Shown one piece after another: positions 26,459 through 34,631 of a stretch of 64,000 bases of DNA (positions are counted from its first letter, which is position 1; every line of letters starts with the position of its first letter). The position numbers were made by a program, and so were the translations under genes. Source of the DNA: Akkermansiaceae bacterium (GTDB lineage Bacteria; Verrucomicrobiota; Verrucomicrobiia; Verrucomicrobiales; Akkermansiaceae); NCBI GenBank assembly GCA_026421245.1, contig JAPKDJ010000005.1, positions 1 to 64,000 of the forward strand, given 5' to 3'. The notes below the pieces were generated by a model, which saw nothing but the letters and a program-made list of their open reading frames with translations, searched no databases and was not told the origin of the DNA.

Positions 26459-27181
26459 ATGAAGATTCACACACGTTGCGTTGCTATTGCCACCTTCCTT
26501 TCTGCTGCATTTCCTGCTTTTTCTGAAGAGGAACACAAATCAGTGGCCCTTTTCAACGGGAAGGATCTCACCGGCTGGCATTCCGATGTGCCAGCCGCTG
26601 ATAAAAATCCTGACATCAAGCCCAGCTTTATCGCTCGTGGAGGTATGTTGGTGAGTCTCGGGAATCCAGGCGGCCACCTGATCACGGACAAGATCCACCA
26701 AAACTACCGGCTGGAATTGGAATATCGCTTTGCCAAGGAACCCGGGAACTGCGGCGTCCTAGTGCATGGTTCGACTCCTCGTGCACTGTATGGAATGTTT
26801 CCGGCCTCCATCGAGGTGCAGATGAATTCCACTCACGCGGGGGATTTTTGGTGCATCGCGGAGAATATTGAGGTTCCCGACATGGAGAAGCGCCGTCCCA
26901 AGGGGAAGAATCAGAAGTGGGGTGGCAATCAAGGTGACTCACGTCGAATTCTGAATCTCACCGACGGTTCCGAAAAGCCGGTTGGGGAGTGGAACAAGAT
27001 GGTGATCGAGTGTCAGGGGAACGAGGTGAAAGTCTGGGTTAATGGTGATATGGTGAATCACGGAAAGAATTGCACCAAAGGCAAGGGGCAGATCGCGTTG
27101 CAGGCCGAAGGCGTTGAGGTCGAGTTCAAAGGCCTCTTACTGACTCCTCTCAAGGTGGAGGCAGGAAAGGAGAAAAAGTGA
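26459..27181 (+). CDS. DUF1080 (3-keto-disaccharide hydrolase) family protein
   Basis: A 240-residue secreted protein. The signal peptide MKIHTRCVAIATFLSAAFPAFS precedes the domain start SVALFNGKDLTGWHSDVP. GGHLITDKIHQNYRLELEYRF, SIEVQMNSTHAGDFW and VGEWNKMVIECQGNEVKVWVNG follow the family order. A Lys-rich tail ends the protein. The related single-domain protein at 6183 and the double-domain protein at 43586 suggest several paralogues with different specificities. The SGNH hydrolase gene follows after 119 bp on the same strand, so joint expression is possible. Confidence 0.88.
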   Translation: MKIHTRCVAIATFLSAAFPAFSEEEHKSVALFNGKDLTGWHSDVPAADKNPDIKPSFIARGGMLVSLGNPGGHLITDKIHQNYRLELEYRFAKEPGNCGVLVHGSTPRALYGMFPASIEVQMNSTHAGDFWCIAENIEVPDMEKRRPKGKNQKWGGNQGDSRRILNLTDGSEKPVGEWNKMVIECQGNEVKVWVNGDMVNHGKNCTKGKGQIALQAEGVEVEFKGLLLTPLKVEAGKEKK

Positions 27182-27300
27182 TCGGAAAGCCATCGGATGA
27201 TCAGTGCCGCGATTCCGGCCGAGTCTGGCTTGCCTCTGCTTTGCCTTCCTCCGACCAAGGAGCCTGATTTGGAATGACCCAAGATTTTTGGTAAGAACTT

Positions 27301-28746
27301 ATGACAAAGACACTGATTTTTGTGATCTTCCTAGCTCCAGTCTTGCTTTTTGCCGAGGCGGGGTCGGCGACTGTTGCGGCTGAGCAAAGGGGATGGAAAG
27401 AGCGTCGTGCTGAGAAAACAGGGGTGATCAAGGAGCGGCAGTTTGATTTGTTCATGATCGGTGATTCGATCACACATAATTTTGACAAGCCGGCGTATCG
27501 GGAAGTCTGGGACCAGTTCTATGCTCCGCGCAAGGCCCTCAATTTAGGATACAGCGGTGGCCGGACCGAGAACACCCTTTGGAACCTCACTCATGGAGAG
27601 TTGAAGGGGCAATCGCCGAAAGTAGTGACTCTTCTGATTGGAACCAACAACACGGACGATGCCAACTATCCGGTGGTGCACTCGGCGCAAGAGGTGTTTG
27701 AAGGGACCAAGGCGATTGTCCAATTATTGAGGAAACGTCTTCCAAGCACGAAGATTCTCCTCCTTCGCATCTTTCCGAGAACTAATGTCTATCGGACCAA
27801 GAATGGCAAGGAGCGCGGAAGTGCCGCGAAGCGGTTTGCGGTGAATCACCGTGCCGGGGAACTGGCCTCGGCTTTGGCTGATGGAGAATGGGTCCACTGC
27901 CTTGATGTGAATCATGTCTTTTATCGTGCGGACGGGTCCTTGGATCCCAAATTGATGCCGGACCAGCTCCATCCATCGCCGGCTGGTGCCCGGGCATGGG
28001 CGGAAGCGATGGAACCCAAATTGGCGGAACTTTTTGGTGATGAACCGAAGTCGCCCAAGCTGACGAATAGTGCTTTGGTTCCTCTTCCGAAGATTGAGAA
28101 TGATTTCTACGACTGGTGGAAGCGCCATGAAGCGGTGATGAAGATCAAGGACGAGCTCCATCCCGAGATCGTCTTGCTGGGTGATTCAATCACCCATCTT
28201 TGGGGAGGGTTGCCCGAATGGAAGGGGCGGAAGGCGATGGGGCCGAAGTCCTTTGCGAAGACGTTTGTAGGAAGACGGGTGCTTAATCTGGGATATGGAT
28301 TTGACCGAATCCAGAATGTGCTTTGGCGGCTTGATCATGGTGAGGTGCGGGGACTGAAGCCGAAGCATGTGATCCTGAACATAGGCACGAATAATCTTTG
28401 GCCGACCAAGAACGCGCGCGGGAATACACCGGAGGAGATTGCCGAAGGAATTCGAGCAGTGATTCAGCGGTTGCGGGCGAAACTTCCCGAAACCCATCTC
28501 ACGTTGATGGGGATTTTCCCCCGTGGCCAAAAAGCAGATGATCGCTCACGCGCCAAGGTTGCCAAAGTGAACGAATTGCTGATTCCGCTGGGAAAGGAGA
28601 ATGGCATTACTTTTTTGGATCTCGGAGACAAGCTGATTGAAGCGGACGAGACCATTCGTCGTGAGGTGATGCCGGACTTTTTGCATCCGGCCGAAGCTGC
28701 CTATGAAATATGGGGAGAGGCCTTGCAGAACATCATTACGGAGTAG
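27301..28746 (+). CDS. Tandem SGNH/GDSL hydrolase (two catalytic domains)
   Basis: A signal peptide (MTKTLIFVIFLAPVLLFAEA) is followed by two complete SGNH domains. The first has FMIGDSITHNF (Ser nucleophile), NLGYSGGRTENTLW (Gly), LIGTNNTDD (Asn) and MPDQLHPSPAG (Asp-His). The second repeats them as LLGDSITHLWG, NLGYGFDRIQNVLWRLDHGE, NIGTNNLWP and MPDFLHPAEAA. Both sets keep all catalytic residues. The closest well-known group is the PAF-acetylhydrolase-like GDSL esterases, which in these bacteria often deacetylate polysaccharides. The total length of 481 is twice a normal domain, indicating a gene duplication and fusion. Specificity is unknown. Confidence 0.9.
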   Translation: MTKTLIFVIFLAPVLLFAEAGSATVAAEQRGWKERRAEKTGVIKERQFDLFMIGDSITHNFDKPAYREVWDQFYAPRKALNLGYSGGRTENTLWNLTHGELKGQSPKVVTLLIGTNNTDDANYPVVHSAQEVFEGTKAIVQLLRKRLPSTKILLLRIFPRTNVYRTKNGKERGSAAKRFAVNHRAGELASALADGEWVHCLDVNHVFYRADGSLDPKLMPDQLHPSPAGARAWAEAMEPKLAELFGDEPKSPKLTNSALVPLPKIENDFYDWWKRHEAVMKIKDELHPEIVLLGDSITHLWGGLPEWKGRKAMGPKSFAKTFVGRRVLNLGYGFDRIQNVLWRLDHGEVRGLKPKHVILNIGTNNLWPTKNARGNTPEEIAEGIRAVIQRLRAKLPETHLTLMGIFPRGQKADDRSRAKVAKVNELLIPLGKENGITFLDLGDKLIEADETIRREVMPDFLHPAEAAYEIWGEALQNIITE

Positions 28747-28783
28747 CGGGAAACGGGTTCAGATTTTTTTTGAGAAAGAAGGT

Positions 28784-28855
28784 AACCAACTTTGAAGTTG
28801 GTTCCTCGATTCGAGAAGTCGAACCAACCCTCCGGCAAGGGAGCACCGCTCCGAA
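28784..28855. repeat. Cluster of small inverted repeats
   Basis: AACCAACTT-tg-AAGTTGGTT (28784..28803) is followed at once by TTCGA-gaag-TCGAA (28810..28823) and then GGAGC-acc-GCTCC. The three hairpins lie within about 70 bp, after the SGNH gene. They could be a termination or processing region, but no T-tract follows. Confidence 0.5.
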
Positions 28856-28960
28856 GCGATTCGACCGGGTGGCGAGTGAATAAATTGTTTTTCTGAATGC
28901 TTGAAAGAACGATTCAAACTTTATACCGGCAACATTTTGGGATTCTGCTAATAGTAAGGG

Positions 28961-29905
28961 GTGCAATTCAAACAAGCTCTCGGATTGGTCATTGGCCTTG
29001 TCGTTGGGATTACCGGAGGGATTCTTTTTTCAAAGAGTCTCCGCCCGGAGCCCGGGTCGATGCAGGAAAGGCTGGAGGTTGCAGAGGAGCAATTGGCTCG
29101 TTCGAATCGTAGACTGAAAGCGATGGCGCAACACGTTGCGAGGTACAGAGGGTCATCGAAAGGAGAGATTCAGAGGATGGCGCGGGATTTTAAGGATGGG
29201 AAGGAACTCAGCTTTGACGACATTCTGGGGAGTGCGAAGCCATGGATGCGACAGGTGGCTCCGGTGATGGAGCGGGTGCGTAAAGTCAGTGAGGCCGATT
29301 GGGCCGATGCCCGGGTGTCCGAGTGGACGAGGAACTACAATCTCAGTGAGGCCGAGCAGGAGGAGCTGAAAGAGTATTTCAGTGAGCAAAGCAGGAAGAA
29401 TGCGGAACGAATCACCGAGGTGATTAATAGTGATGAAAGTGGCTTTGTGGATTTTGTGCAGGCAACCGACAATGATTGGCGTGATTTCGATGGCGTCGAA
29501 ACGGTCATGGAGGGGTTTCTTGAAGGGGAGGAGCTGGAGAAGTTCCGGGCTGAGCAACTAGACAAGCGGATCGAGACGGTGCAAAATGAGGCAGATCGTA
29601 AATTGAAGGTGCTCGATGATATCGTGTCGCTGGATGACGCGCAGCACCAGCAGCTCTTTGGAGTGATGGTGCGGGGAAGTGAAGACTATCGGCCCGAGGT
29701 GAAACCCGAGGGATTCACGGGACAAGCCACGCCTCTTGACCGGACGGCCCGGGATTCGGCAATTGAGGCGGTTCTTCGACCCGACCAAAAACAGGCCCTC
29801 GATAAACACCGGGACGAGAGGGTCCAGAAGGTTACGGAGCAGTGGGAAAAGTATCAGCTGTCACCGCCAAAGAAGTTTGATGCGCTGGAGGGGGATGTTT
29901 TTTAG
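28961..29905 (+). CDS. Membrane-anchored coiled-coil protein of unknown function
   Basis: A GTG start gives one N-terminal transmembrane anchor (FKQALGLVIGLVVGITGGILF). A long charged helical region follows (MQERLEVAEEQLARSNRRLKAMAQHVARY), with further helices and a C-terminal segment VLRPDQKQALDKHRDER. That segment resembles the LTxxQ-type motif of Spy/CpxP-like periplasmic proteins. No family is firmly recognised. Its stop is directly followed by the ATG of the ABC ATPase, so it heads a three-gene operon with the exporter. It may be a periplasmic sensor or adaptor for it (inference). Confidence 0.7.
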   Translation: MQFKQALGLVIGLVVGITGGILFSKSLRPEPGSMQERLEVAEEQLARSNRRLKAMAQHVARYRGSSKGEIQRMARDFKDGKELSFDDILGSAKPWMRQVAPVMERVRKVSEADWADARVSEWTRNYNLSEAEQEELKEYFSEQSRKNAERITEVINSDESGFVDFVQATDNDWRDFDGVETVMEGFLEGEELEKFRAEQLDKRIETVQNEADRKLKVLDDIVSLDDAQHQQLFGVMVRGSEDYRPEVKPEGFTGQATPLDRTARDSAIEAVLRPDQKQALDKHRDERVQKVTEQWEKYQLSPPKKFDALEGDVF

Positions 29906-30853
29906 ATGAGCGAAGCGGCAATTGAGATCAAGGATCTCCGCGTGGATTATGGGGATTTTGTGGCGGTGCAGGATATTAGTTTGAGCATTCCCTACGGTCA
30001 GGTCTTCGGGCTGGTTGGTCCGAACGGAGCTGGGAAAACGAGCACCTTCAAAGTACTCACCACACTCATGGAGCCGACTTATGGCGAGGTGACGGTGGCG
30101 GGTTTTGATATTTTTGAATCAGCCGAGGAAGCTCGCCAAGTGATGGCTTACATGCCGGATCTGGCGCCGGTACCATCGGACTTGAAGCTTTGGGAATTCC
30201 TCGATTTCCACGCTGACACTCATCGGCTGGGAGGACGCTCCGCGCGACGCGAGCGCGTCGAGGAGTGCCTCCGGACGGTCAATCTTTTCGAGAAACGAAA
30301 CGCCTGGTGCAAAGAACTTTCTCGTGGACAAACCCAGCGACTCGTTCTGGCAAAGACTCTTCTCCACCGACCCAAGGTTCTCATTCTTGATGAACCGGCG
30401 AGTGGGTTGGACCCGCTTTCCCGCCGGGAGATGCGTTTTGCGCTTCAGGGGCTCGCGAACGAAGGAGCGACCATTGTGGTGAGTTCCCACATTTTAAGTG
30501 AACTGGCGGAGATGTGCTCGTCGCTTTGCGTGATGAATCAAGGGCGCTTACTTGCGAGCGGGAGTGCCGAGGAAGTGCGTCGTGAGCTGGGCCGGACCGA
30601 GCGACATCTGGGCGTGGTGACCTTTGGCGACCCACATGAAGTTGTGTCCTGGTTGGGAGATAGGCCCGGAGTGAGTGAAGTGAAAGTTGATGGCTGCAAG
30701 GTGGGTTTTCAGTTTCAGGGAGAGGATGTTGCTCATGAAAAATTATTGATGGAACTTGTGAATGCAGGGCTAAGAATTCGCTCGTTTGAAGAAGAGAGCT
30801 CTTCCTTCGAGGACATTCTGGTCCGGGTGGCAGAAGGGAATCGTGCAGAATGA
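29906..30853 (+). CDS. ABC transporter ATP-binding protein
   Basis: The 315-residue ATPase has Walker A GLVGPNGAGKTST, a Q-loop region, signature LSRGQTQRLVLAKTL, Walker B VLILDEPASGLDP and the switch His in VVSSHILSELAEM. A C-terminal extension of about 90 residues is typical of NodI/CcmA-like DrrA-type exporters. Its stop overlaps the start of the permease gene in ATGA, so translation is coupled. The substrate is unknown. Confidence 0.95.
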   Translation: MSEAAIEIKDLRVDYGDFVAVQDISLSIPYGQVFGLVGPNGAGKTSTFKVLTTLMEPTYGEVTVAGFDIFESAEEARQVMAYMPDLAPVPSDLKLWEFLDFHADTHRLGGRSARRERVEECLRTVNLFEKRNAWCKELSRGQTQRLVLAKTLLHRPKVLILDEPASGLDPLSRREMRFALQGLANEGATIVVSSHILSELAEMCSSLCVMNQGRLLASGSAEEVRRELGRTERHLGVVTFGDPHEVVSWLGDRPGVSEVKVDGCKVGFQFQGEDVAHEKLLMELVNAGLRIRSFEEESSSFEDILVRVAEGNRAE

Positions 30854-32523
30854 ACAAGGTGATGAGAAAAAAACCACACCCGGCATGGATGCTTTGGGCG
30901 AATCCTATTTTGAAGAGGTATGCTCGCAGTCGATTGCGTCCGACCGGTCTGGGCGTGGCACTGCTTATGACAATTCTTGTGGCAGGGTTCTTTTTCTTTC
31001 TGATGAGGGAGGGATTTGGCCGCTCGGCGTTGAGTGCCTCGGATGTGGCCCGGGCTCCCTTGATTCCCTTGTTGATCATTCAAGGGCTGATTCTTTTTGG
31101 ATTGGGAACCGGGCAGGCCTCGGCAGGAATCTCGATGGAGGCGGACGAAGGTGTTATCGACTACCAACGACTGGCTCCCATGACTCCCATGGCCAAGGTG
31201 CTGGGCTACCTATTTGGTCTTCCCATCCGCGAGTGGATCCTCTTTTTCTCGACGCTTCCCTTCACTGCTTTTTCAGTGTGGAAAGGTGAAGTCCCTCTTG
31301 CTGGAATTCTGCAGCTTTATGCGGTTTTTGTCATGGGGGCGTTACTTTATCATCTTACTGGGGTTCTGGCGGGATCGGTCATGAAGAATCGTCGTTGGGC
31401 CTTTTTGACATCGACCGGTTTGGTGATTCTTCTCTACCTGGTGATTCCGCAGGCCGCCAAATTTGGACTTGTCTATCTGAAGTATGTTACGATCTACCCG
31501 GTTTTTTACGAAGTCTACCCTCAGCTCTTGGCCCGGCCCTTGGAGGAGTTGGCAGCGGGTTATCAGGAGGTCATTCCACCGGCGCGATTCTTTGGGCTTA
31601 ACTTTCCCCAGTATGTTTTCACTTTGATTTCTCAGGGTGTTTTGAGTCTGGCAATGGTCATGATGCTTTGGCGTCGCTGGAAAAAGGTGGATTGTCACCT
31701 TCTCGGGAAAGTGGGGGCAACGGGCCTTTTTGGTTGGTTGCAGCTGATGCTTCTCGGGAATGCCCTTCCATTAATGGAGTCCGGAGATCTCTTTCCAACC
31801 CGTGAGTTTAGCCGTCGGTTCGGTCGGCTGATCAATCCAAATAAGACGAGTTGGTCTCCGGAATCATGGGAACCTACCATCATGATCGGGCTCTACGGAG
31901 CCGTGACTTTGGGGTTTCTCTGGTGGCTCACTTTTGTGATTTCCGCCGAGAGCAATGGACAGGTAAGGGGGTGGCGGCGGGCGCGTAAATTTGGCAATTC
32001 CAAGCTTCCAGTCTTATCGGATGCAGCGACCTCGGTCCCCTGGACACTCGTGATGGCCGGGATGGGGACCATTGGTTGGTTCATCTTCGCCGATTCGCTC
32101 GCAACGTCTCATTGGTTTCCCGCGCTTTCATTGCTCGCAGTGACTCCAGGGGCGATGTTTTTGATCCTGGCTTGCGGGGGACTTGGACTAAATGCCTTGT
32201 TGGAATGGATTGGGAGGAAGGGGACGGGAATCGTGGTGATTTTGGCCGGGATTCTTCCGATCATGTTGGGGGTGATTTTTGCGGTGAGTAGGGATGAACT
32301 CATCGCACCCGGGGTTTGGTTGGCGGGGATCTGTCCGCTTTCCTGGCCAATTTATGGATCGGGAGTTTTCTTTTCCCAGGAAGGAATGCCGCGCGATGTC
32401 GCTAGAGCGGTGCCCAATGCCTATTGGTTTTGGCAGGGCGTGGCGGTTCTCGCCGTGATTTGGCTTGTGACCAAACTTCGTGAGTCCCGTAAGCGGATCT
32501 CAGAACTCTCGAAGGAATTCTAG
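30850..32523 (+). CDS. ABC transporter permease, large multi-span
   Basis: The 557-residue protein contains at least ten hydrophobic segments, for example LGVALLMTILVAGFFFFLM, LIPLLIIQGLILFGLGTGQA and IVVILAGILPIMLGVIFAV. EADEGVIDYQRLAPMTPMAKVLGYLFG near the N-terminus is typical of ABC-2 type membrane proteins that lack a separate second permease. Overlap with the ATPase gene supports one exporter. It is convergent with the four-helix-bundle gene, with five bases between the stops. Confidence 0.85.
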   Translation: MNKVMRKKPHPAWMLWANPILKRYARSRLRPTGLGVALLMTILVAGFFFFLMREGFGRSALSASDVARAPLIPLLIIQGLILFGLGTGQASAGISMEADEGVIDYQRLAPMTPMAKVLGYLFGLPIREWILFFSTLPFTAFSVWKGEVPLAGILQLYAVFVMGALLYHLTGVLAGSVMKNRRWAFLTSTGLVILLYLVIPQAAKFGLVYLKYVTIYPVFYEVYPQLLARPLEELAAGYQEVIPPARFFGLNFPQYVFTLISQGVLSLAMVMMLWRRWKKVDCHLLGKVGATGLFGWLQLMLLGNALPLMESGDLFPTREFSRRFGRLINPNKTSWSPESWEPTIMIGLYGAVTLGFLWWLTFVISAESNGQVRGWRRARKFGNSKLPVLSDAATSVPWTLVMAGMGTIGWFIFADSLATSHWFPALSLLAVTPGAMFLILACGGLGLNALLEWIGRKGTGIVVILAGILPIMLGVIFAVSRDELIAPGVWLAGICPLSWPIYGSGVFFSQEGMPRDVARAVPNAYWFWQGVAVLAVIWLVTKLRESRKRISELSKEF

Positions 32524-32528
32524 GTGCC

Positions 32529-32915
32529 TTATGCCACGACAGCGTCGGGCTGGCCGGCGCGCTCGAGGCTTTGGCGGAAGTTGTCGAGCATTTTGGACTC
32601 GCGTTTGAGCATATTGACGAGAGTGGCTTCCTCCACTTCGGTGACGAGATCGCGCTCACCAAAGAAAATGACGAGGTTGGCAAGCTCGAGCGCCGCGCCG
32701 CGGGCCCGGCCGACGAATTCAGAAAACTCGATCTTGGTGGGACAGTTGCTGCCTTCGGCAAGGATGCCGGAAATGCTATAGCTGCCTTCGCGGAGGCGGT
32801 TGGCGAAGGTCGTCTTGCCCAGAGCTTCGACGGCGTCAGCGAGATCGGCAATACGATGTCCGATCTCGGTTGCCATTTTCCAGACCTCTAGGTTTTCAAA
32901 TCGAAAGTCAGCCAC
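32529..32915 (-). CDS. Four helix bundle protein (23S rRNA IVP-like)
   Basis: The family consists of small helical proteins first found in intervening sequences of 23S rRNA genes, and also widespread as free genes. FRFENLEVWKMATEIGHRIADLAD opens the domain, followed by TFANRLREGSYSISGILAEGSNC and FVGRARGAALELANLVIF, the usual four-helix pattern. I start at the GTG at 32915 (VADFRFENLEVW), giving 128 residues; the ORF track's longer start reaches into the ROK gene. It is not inside an rRNA gene here. Function is unknown. Confidence 0.85.
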   Translation of the reverse strand: MADFRFENLEVWKMATEIGHRIADLADAVEALGKTTFANRLREGSYSISGILAEGSNCPTKIEFSEFVGRARGAALELANLVIFFGERDLVTEVEEATLVNMLKRESKMLDNFRQSLERAGQPDAVVA

Positions 32916-33003
32916 ACCGGGGGGACTAACGGGGATTGGAGTTGTTGACAAGTGCCATTTGATATTTGCGAAGATCGTTCGATTGAGTATTTTCACGAAA
33001 GAG

Positions 33004-33924
33004 ATGGGTGGACGATTAATAGCGGCGTTGGAATCGGGAGGGACGAAGATGGTGGCTGCCCTTGCGTCAGGCCCATCGGATATTTTGGTGCGCACACGGA
33101 TTCCGACCACTTCTCCGGAGGAAACAATGGCGGGATTGATCCGATTTTTCTCCGAGGCAACAAATGTTCATGGCCAACCTGACGCTCTGACGGTGGGAAC
33201 GTTTGGGCCGGCCGATTTGGATCCGGACTCTGAGAGTTATGGTCATATCACGGCAACCCCCAAGGCGGGCTGGGCGCAAACGGATCTTCTCGGTCCACTC
33301 CGGAAAGCTCTGGGTGGAATCCCGGCGGTTTTTGAAACCGATGTGAATGCCGCTCTCTTTGGTGAGGCAAGCAGTGGCGCGGCCAAGGGTTTGAAGCATA
33401 CCGCCTATTTTACGGTTGGAACTGGAATCGGAGGAGGATTGATGATCGGAGGTGATTTGGTCCATGGATCCGGTCATCCCGAAATGGGGCACATGAGGGT
33501 GTCCCGGCATCCGGACGACAAATTCGAAGGGGCGTGTTCCTTTCACAAGGATTGTCTGGAAGGGATGGCCTGTGGACCAGCACTTGAGAAAAGATGGGGA
33601 AAGTCAGCCGAGGAGTTGCCAGCGGATCATCCGGCATGGGAGATCGAAGCCCATTATTTGGCGCAGGCGTGTTTGAATGTCCTTATGATTGCGCCTCCTG
33701 AGAGGATTATTTTTGGAGGAGGAGTGATGCACCAGGAGCAGCTTTTCCCGCTGATCCGGAAGAAGCTTTCGGAGCTTTCTAATGGGTACCTCCCTTTGCC
33801 CGAGCTTGATGGCTTTGTGGTGTCACCGGAGCTGGGGGACGATGCCGGTCTTTTGGGGTGTGTGGCATTGGGACGGCAGCTCCTTCGCGATCAAGAAAGG
33901 ATCGGGCAAACAAAGGGATCTTGA
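33004..33924 (+). CDS. ROK-family sugar kinase, fructokinase-like
   Basis: The ATG at 33004 with GAAAGAG before it begins MGGRLIAALESGGTKMVAA, the phosphate-binding motif of ROK kinases. TFGPADLD, the catalytic Asp segment AVFETDVNAALFGEA, and GTGIGGGLMIGGDLVHG follow in order. The zinc-site region HPEMGHMRV...CSFHKDCLEGMACGPALEKRWG matches the ScrK/fructokinase type of ROK protein. It has 306 residues and no signal peptide. It phosphorylates a hexose, most likely fructose, in the cytoplasm. The 3' end overlaps the convergent PhyH gene by 34 bp. Confidence 0.92.
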   Translation: MGGRLIAALESGGTKMVAALASGPSDILVRTRIPTTSPEETMAGLIRFFSEATNVHGQPDALTVGTFGPADLDPDSESYGHITATPKAGWAQTDLLGPLRKALGGIPAVFETDVNAALFGEASSGAAKGLKHTAYFTVGTGIGGGLMIGGDLVHGSGHPEMGHMRVSRHPDDKFEGACSFHKDCLEGMACGPALEKRWGKSAEELPADHPAWEIEAHYLAQACLNVLMIAPPERIIFGGGVMHQEQLFPLIRKKLSELSNGYLPLPELDGFVVSPELGDDAGLLGCVALGRQLLRDQERIGQTKGS

Positions 33925-34598
33925 AAGTCGGGGATGCCGTTGATCTTACGGACGGTGCGCTCGTTGACGTGGGAGAATTTTCCGTTCGAACGATAGGTCA
34001 AGTCGGCGGAGGCGAAGTGGGTAGCAAGGGCGCGGCGTGGTTGGTCGCCGAAGTTGGGAGGATTCCCATGGAGGGTGCGGGAGTCGAAGAGGACGAGGTC
34101 TCCGGCGTTGAGGACCATGCGGCGTGGTTGATCATCCGCCATAATGGTGATGGGGCCCATTTCGGAGGTGAAGTCGATGAGGGGAATCCAGGCGGTGAGC
34201 ATTTTGGTGGCGCGGCAGGTGAGCCAGCGGCTTTGCTCTCGGTGCCAGTGGTAATCGATTTTGCCAGAAGGACGAGGCTCTTCGTAGAGGAGTTGGTCGT
34301 GCCAGAAGCGGATTTGTTTGAGCGCGAAGGTTTCGTGGAGGAGGGTTGCGAGGCGACCGTCGCGGAGGAGGGTTTCAAACTCAGTGCGGAAGAAGGAGGC
34401 GTAGGGGTGTTTGCGGGTGCGTGCTTTGCAGGGGCGAGGGTGGGGCCACTGAAAGTCCGGGGTGCGGTTTGACTCTCCTTGGTAGTAGTCGTTCTGGGCG
34501 GTGCGGGCCCGGGTGATTTCTTTGACCGGGAAAAAATTCTGGACGATGAGGTAGCCTTCAGAGTTGGGAAACTCGCGACGTCTTTTCTTGGGGAGCAT
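33891..34598 (-). CDS. Phytanoyl-CoA dioxygenase (PhyH) family protein
   Basis: Members are Fe(II)/2-oxoglutarate oxygenases acting on diverse small molecules. The 235-residue protein contains HWHREQSRW, in which HRE can serve as the HxD/E iron ligand pair. TAWIPLIDFTSEMGPITIMADD and the distal His in DLVLFDSRTLHGNPPN with the oxoglutarate-binding Arg (QPRRALATHF) complete the double-stranded beta-helix core. It starts 33 bp after the alaS stop on the same strand. The substrate cannot be inferred. Confidence 0.85.
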   Translation of the reverse strand: MLPKKRRREFPNSEGYLIVQNFFPVKEITRARTAQNDYYQGESNRTPDFQWPHPRPCKARTRKHPYASFFRTEFETLLRDGRLATLLHETFALKQIRFWHDQLLYEEPRPSGKIDYHWHREQSRWLTCRATKMLTAWIPLIDFTSEMGPITIMADDQPRRMVLNAGDLVLFDSRTLHGNPPNFGDQPRRALATHFASADLTYRSNGKFSHVNERTVRKINGIPDFQDPFVCPILS

Positions 34599-34631
34599 GA
34601 GGCAGGGGGGGCTTAGGCTCTGCGGCTCAGA

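Noticed and set aside
32945-32950. TTGACA box upstream of the ROK kinase gene
   Set aside because: No acceptable -10 box lies at 16-18 bp spacing, so I do not call a promoter.
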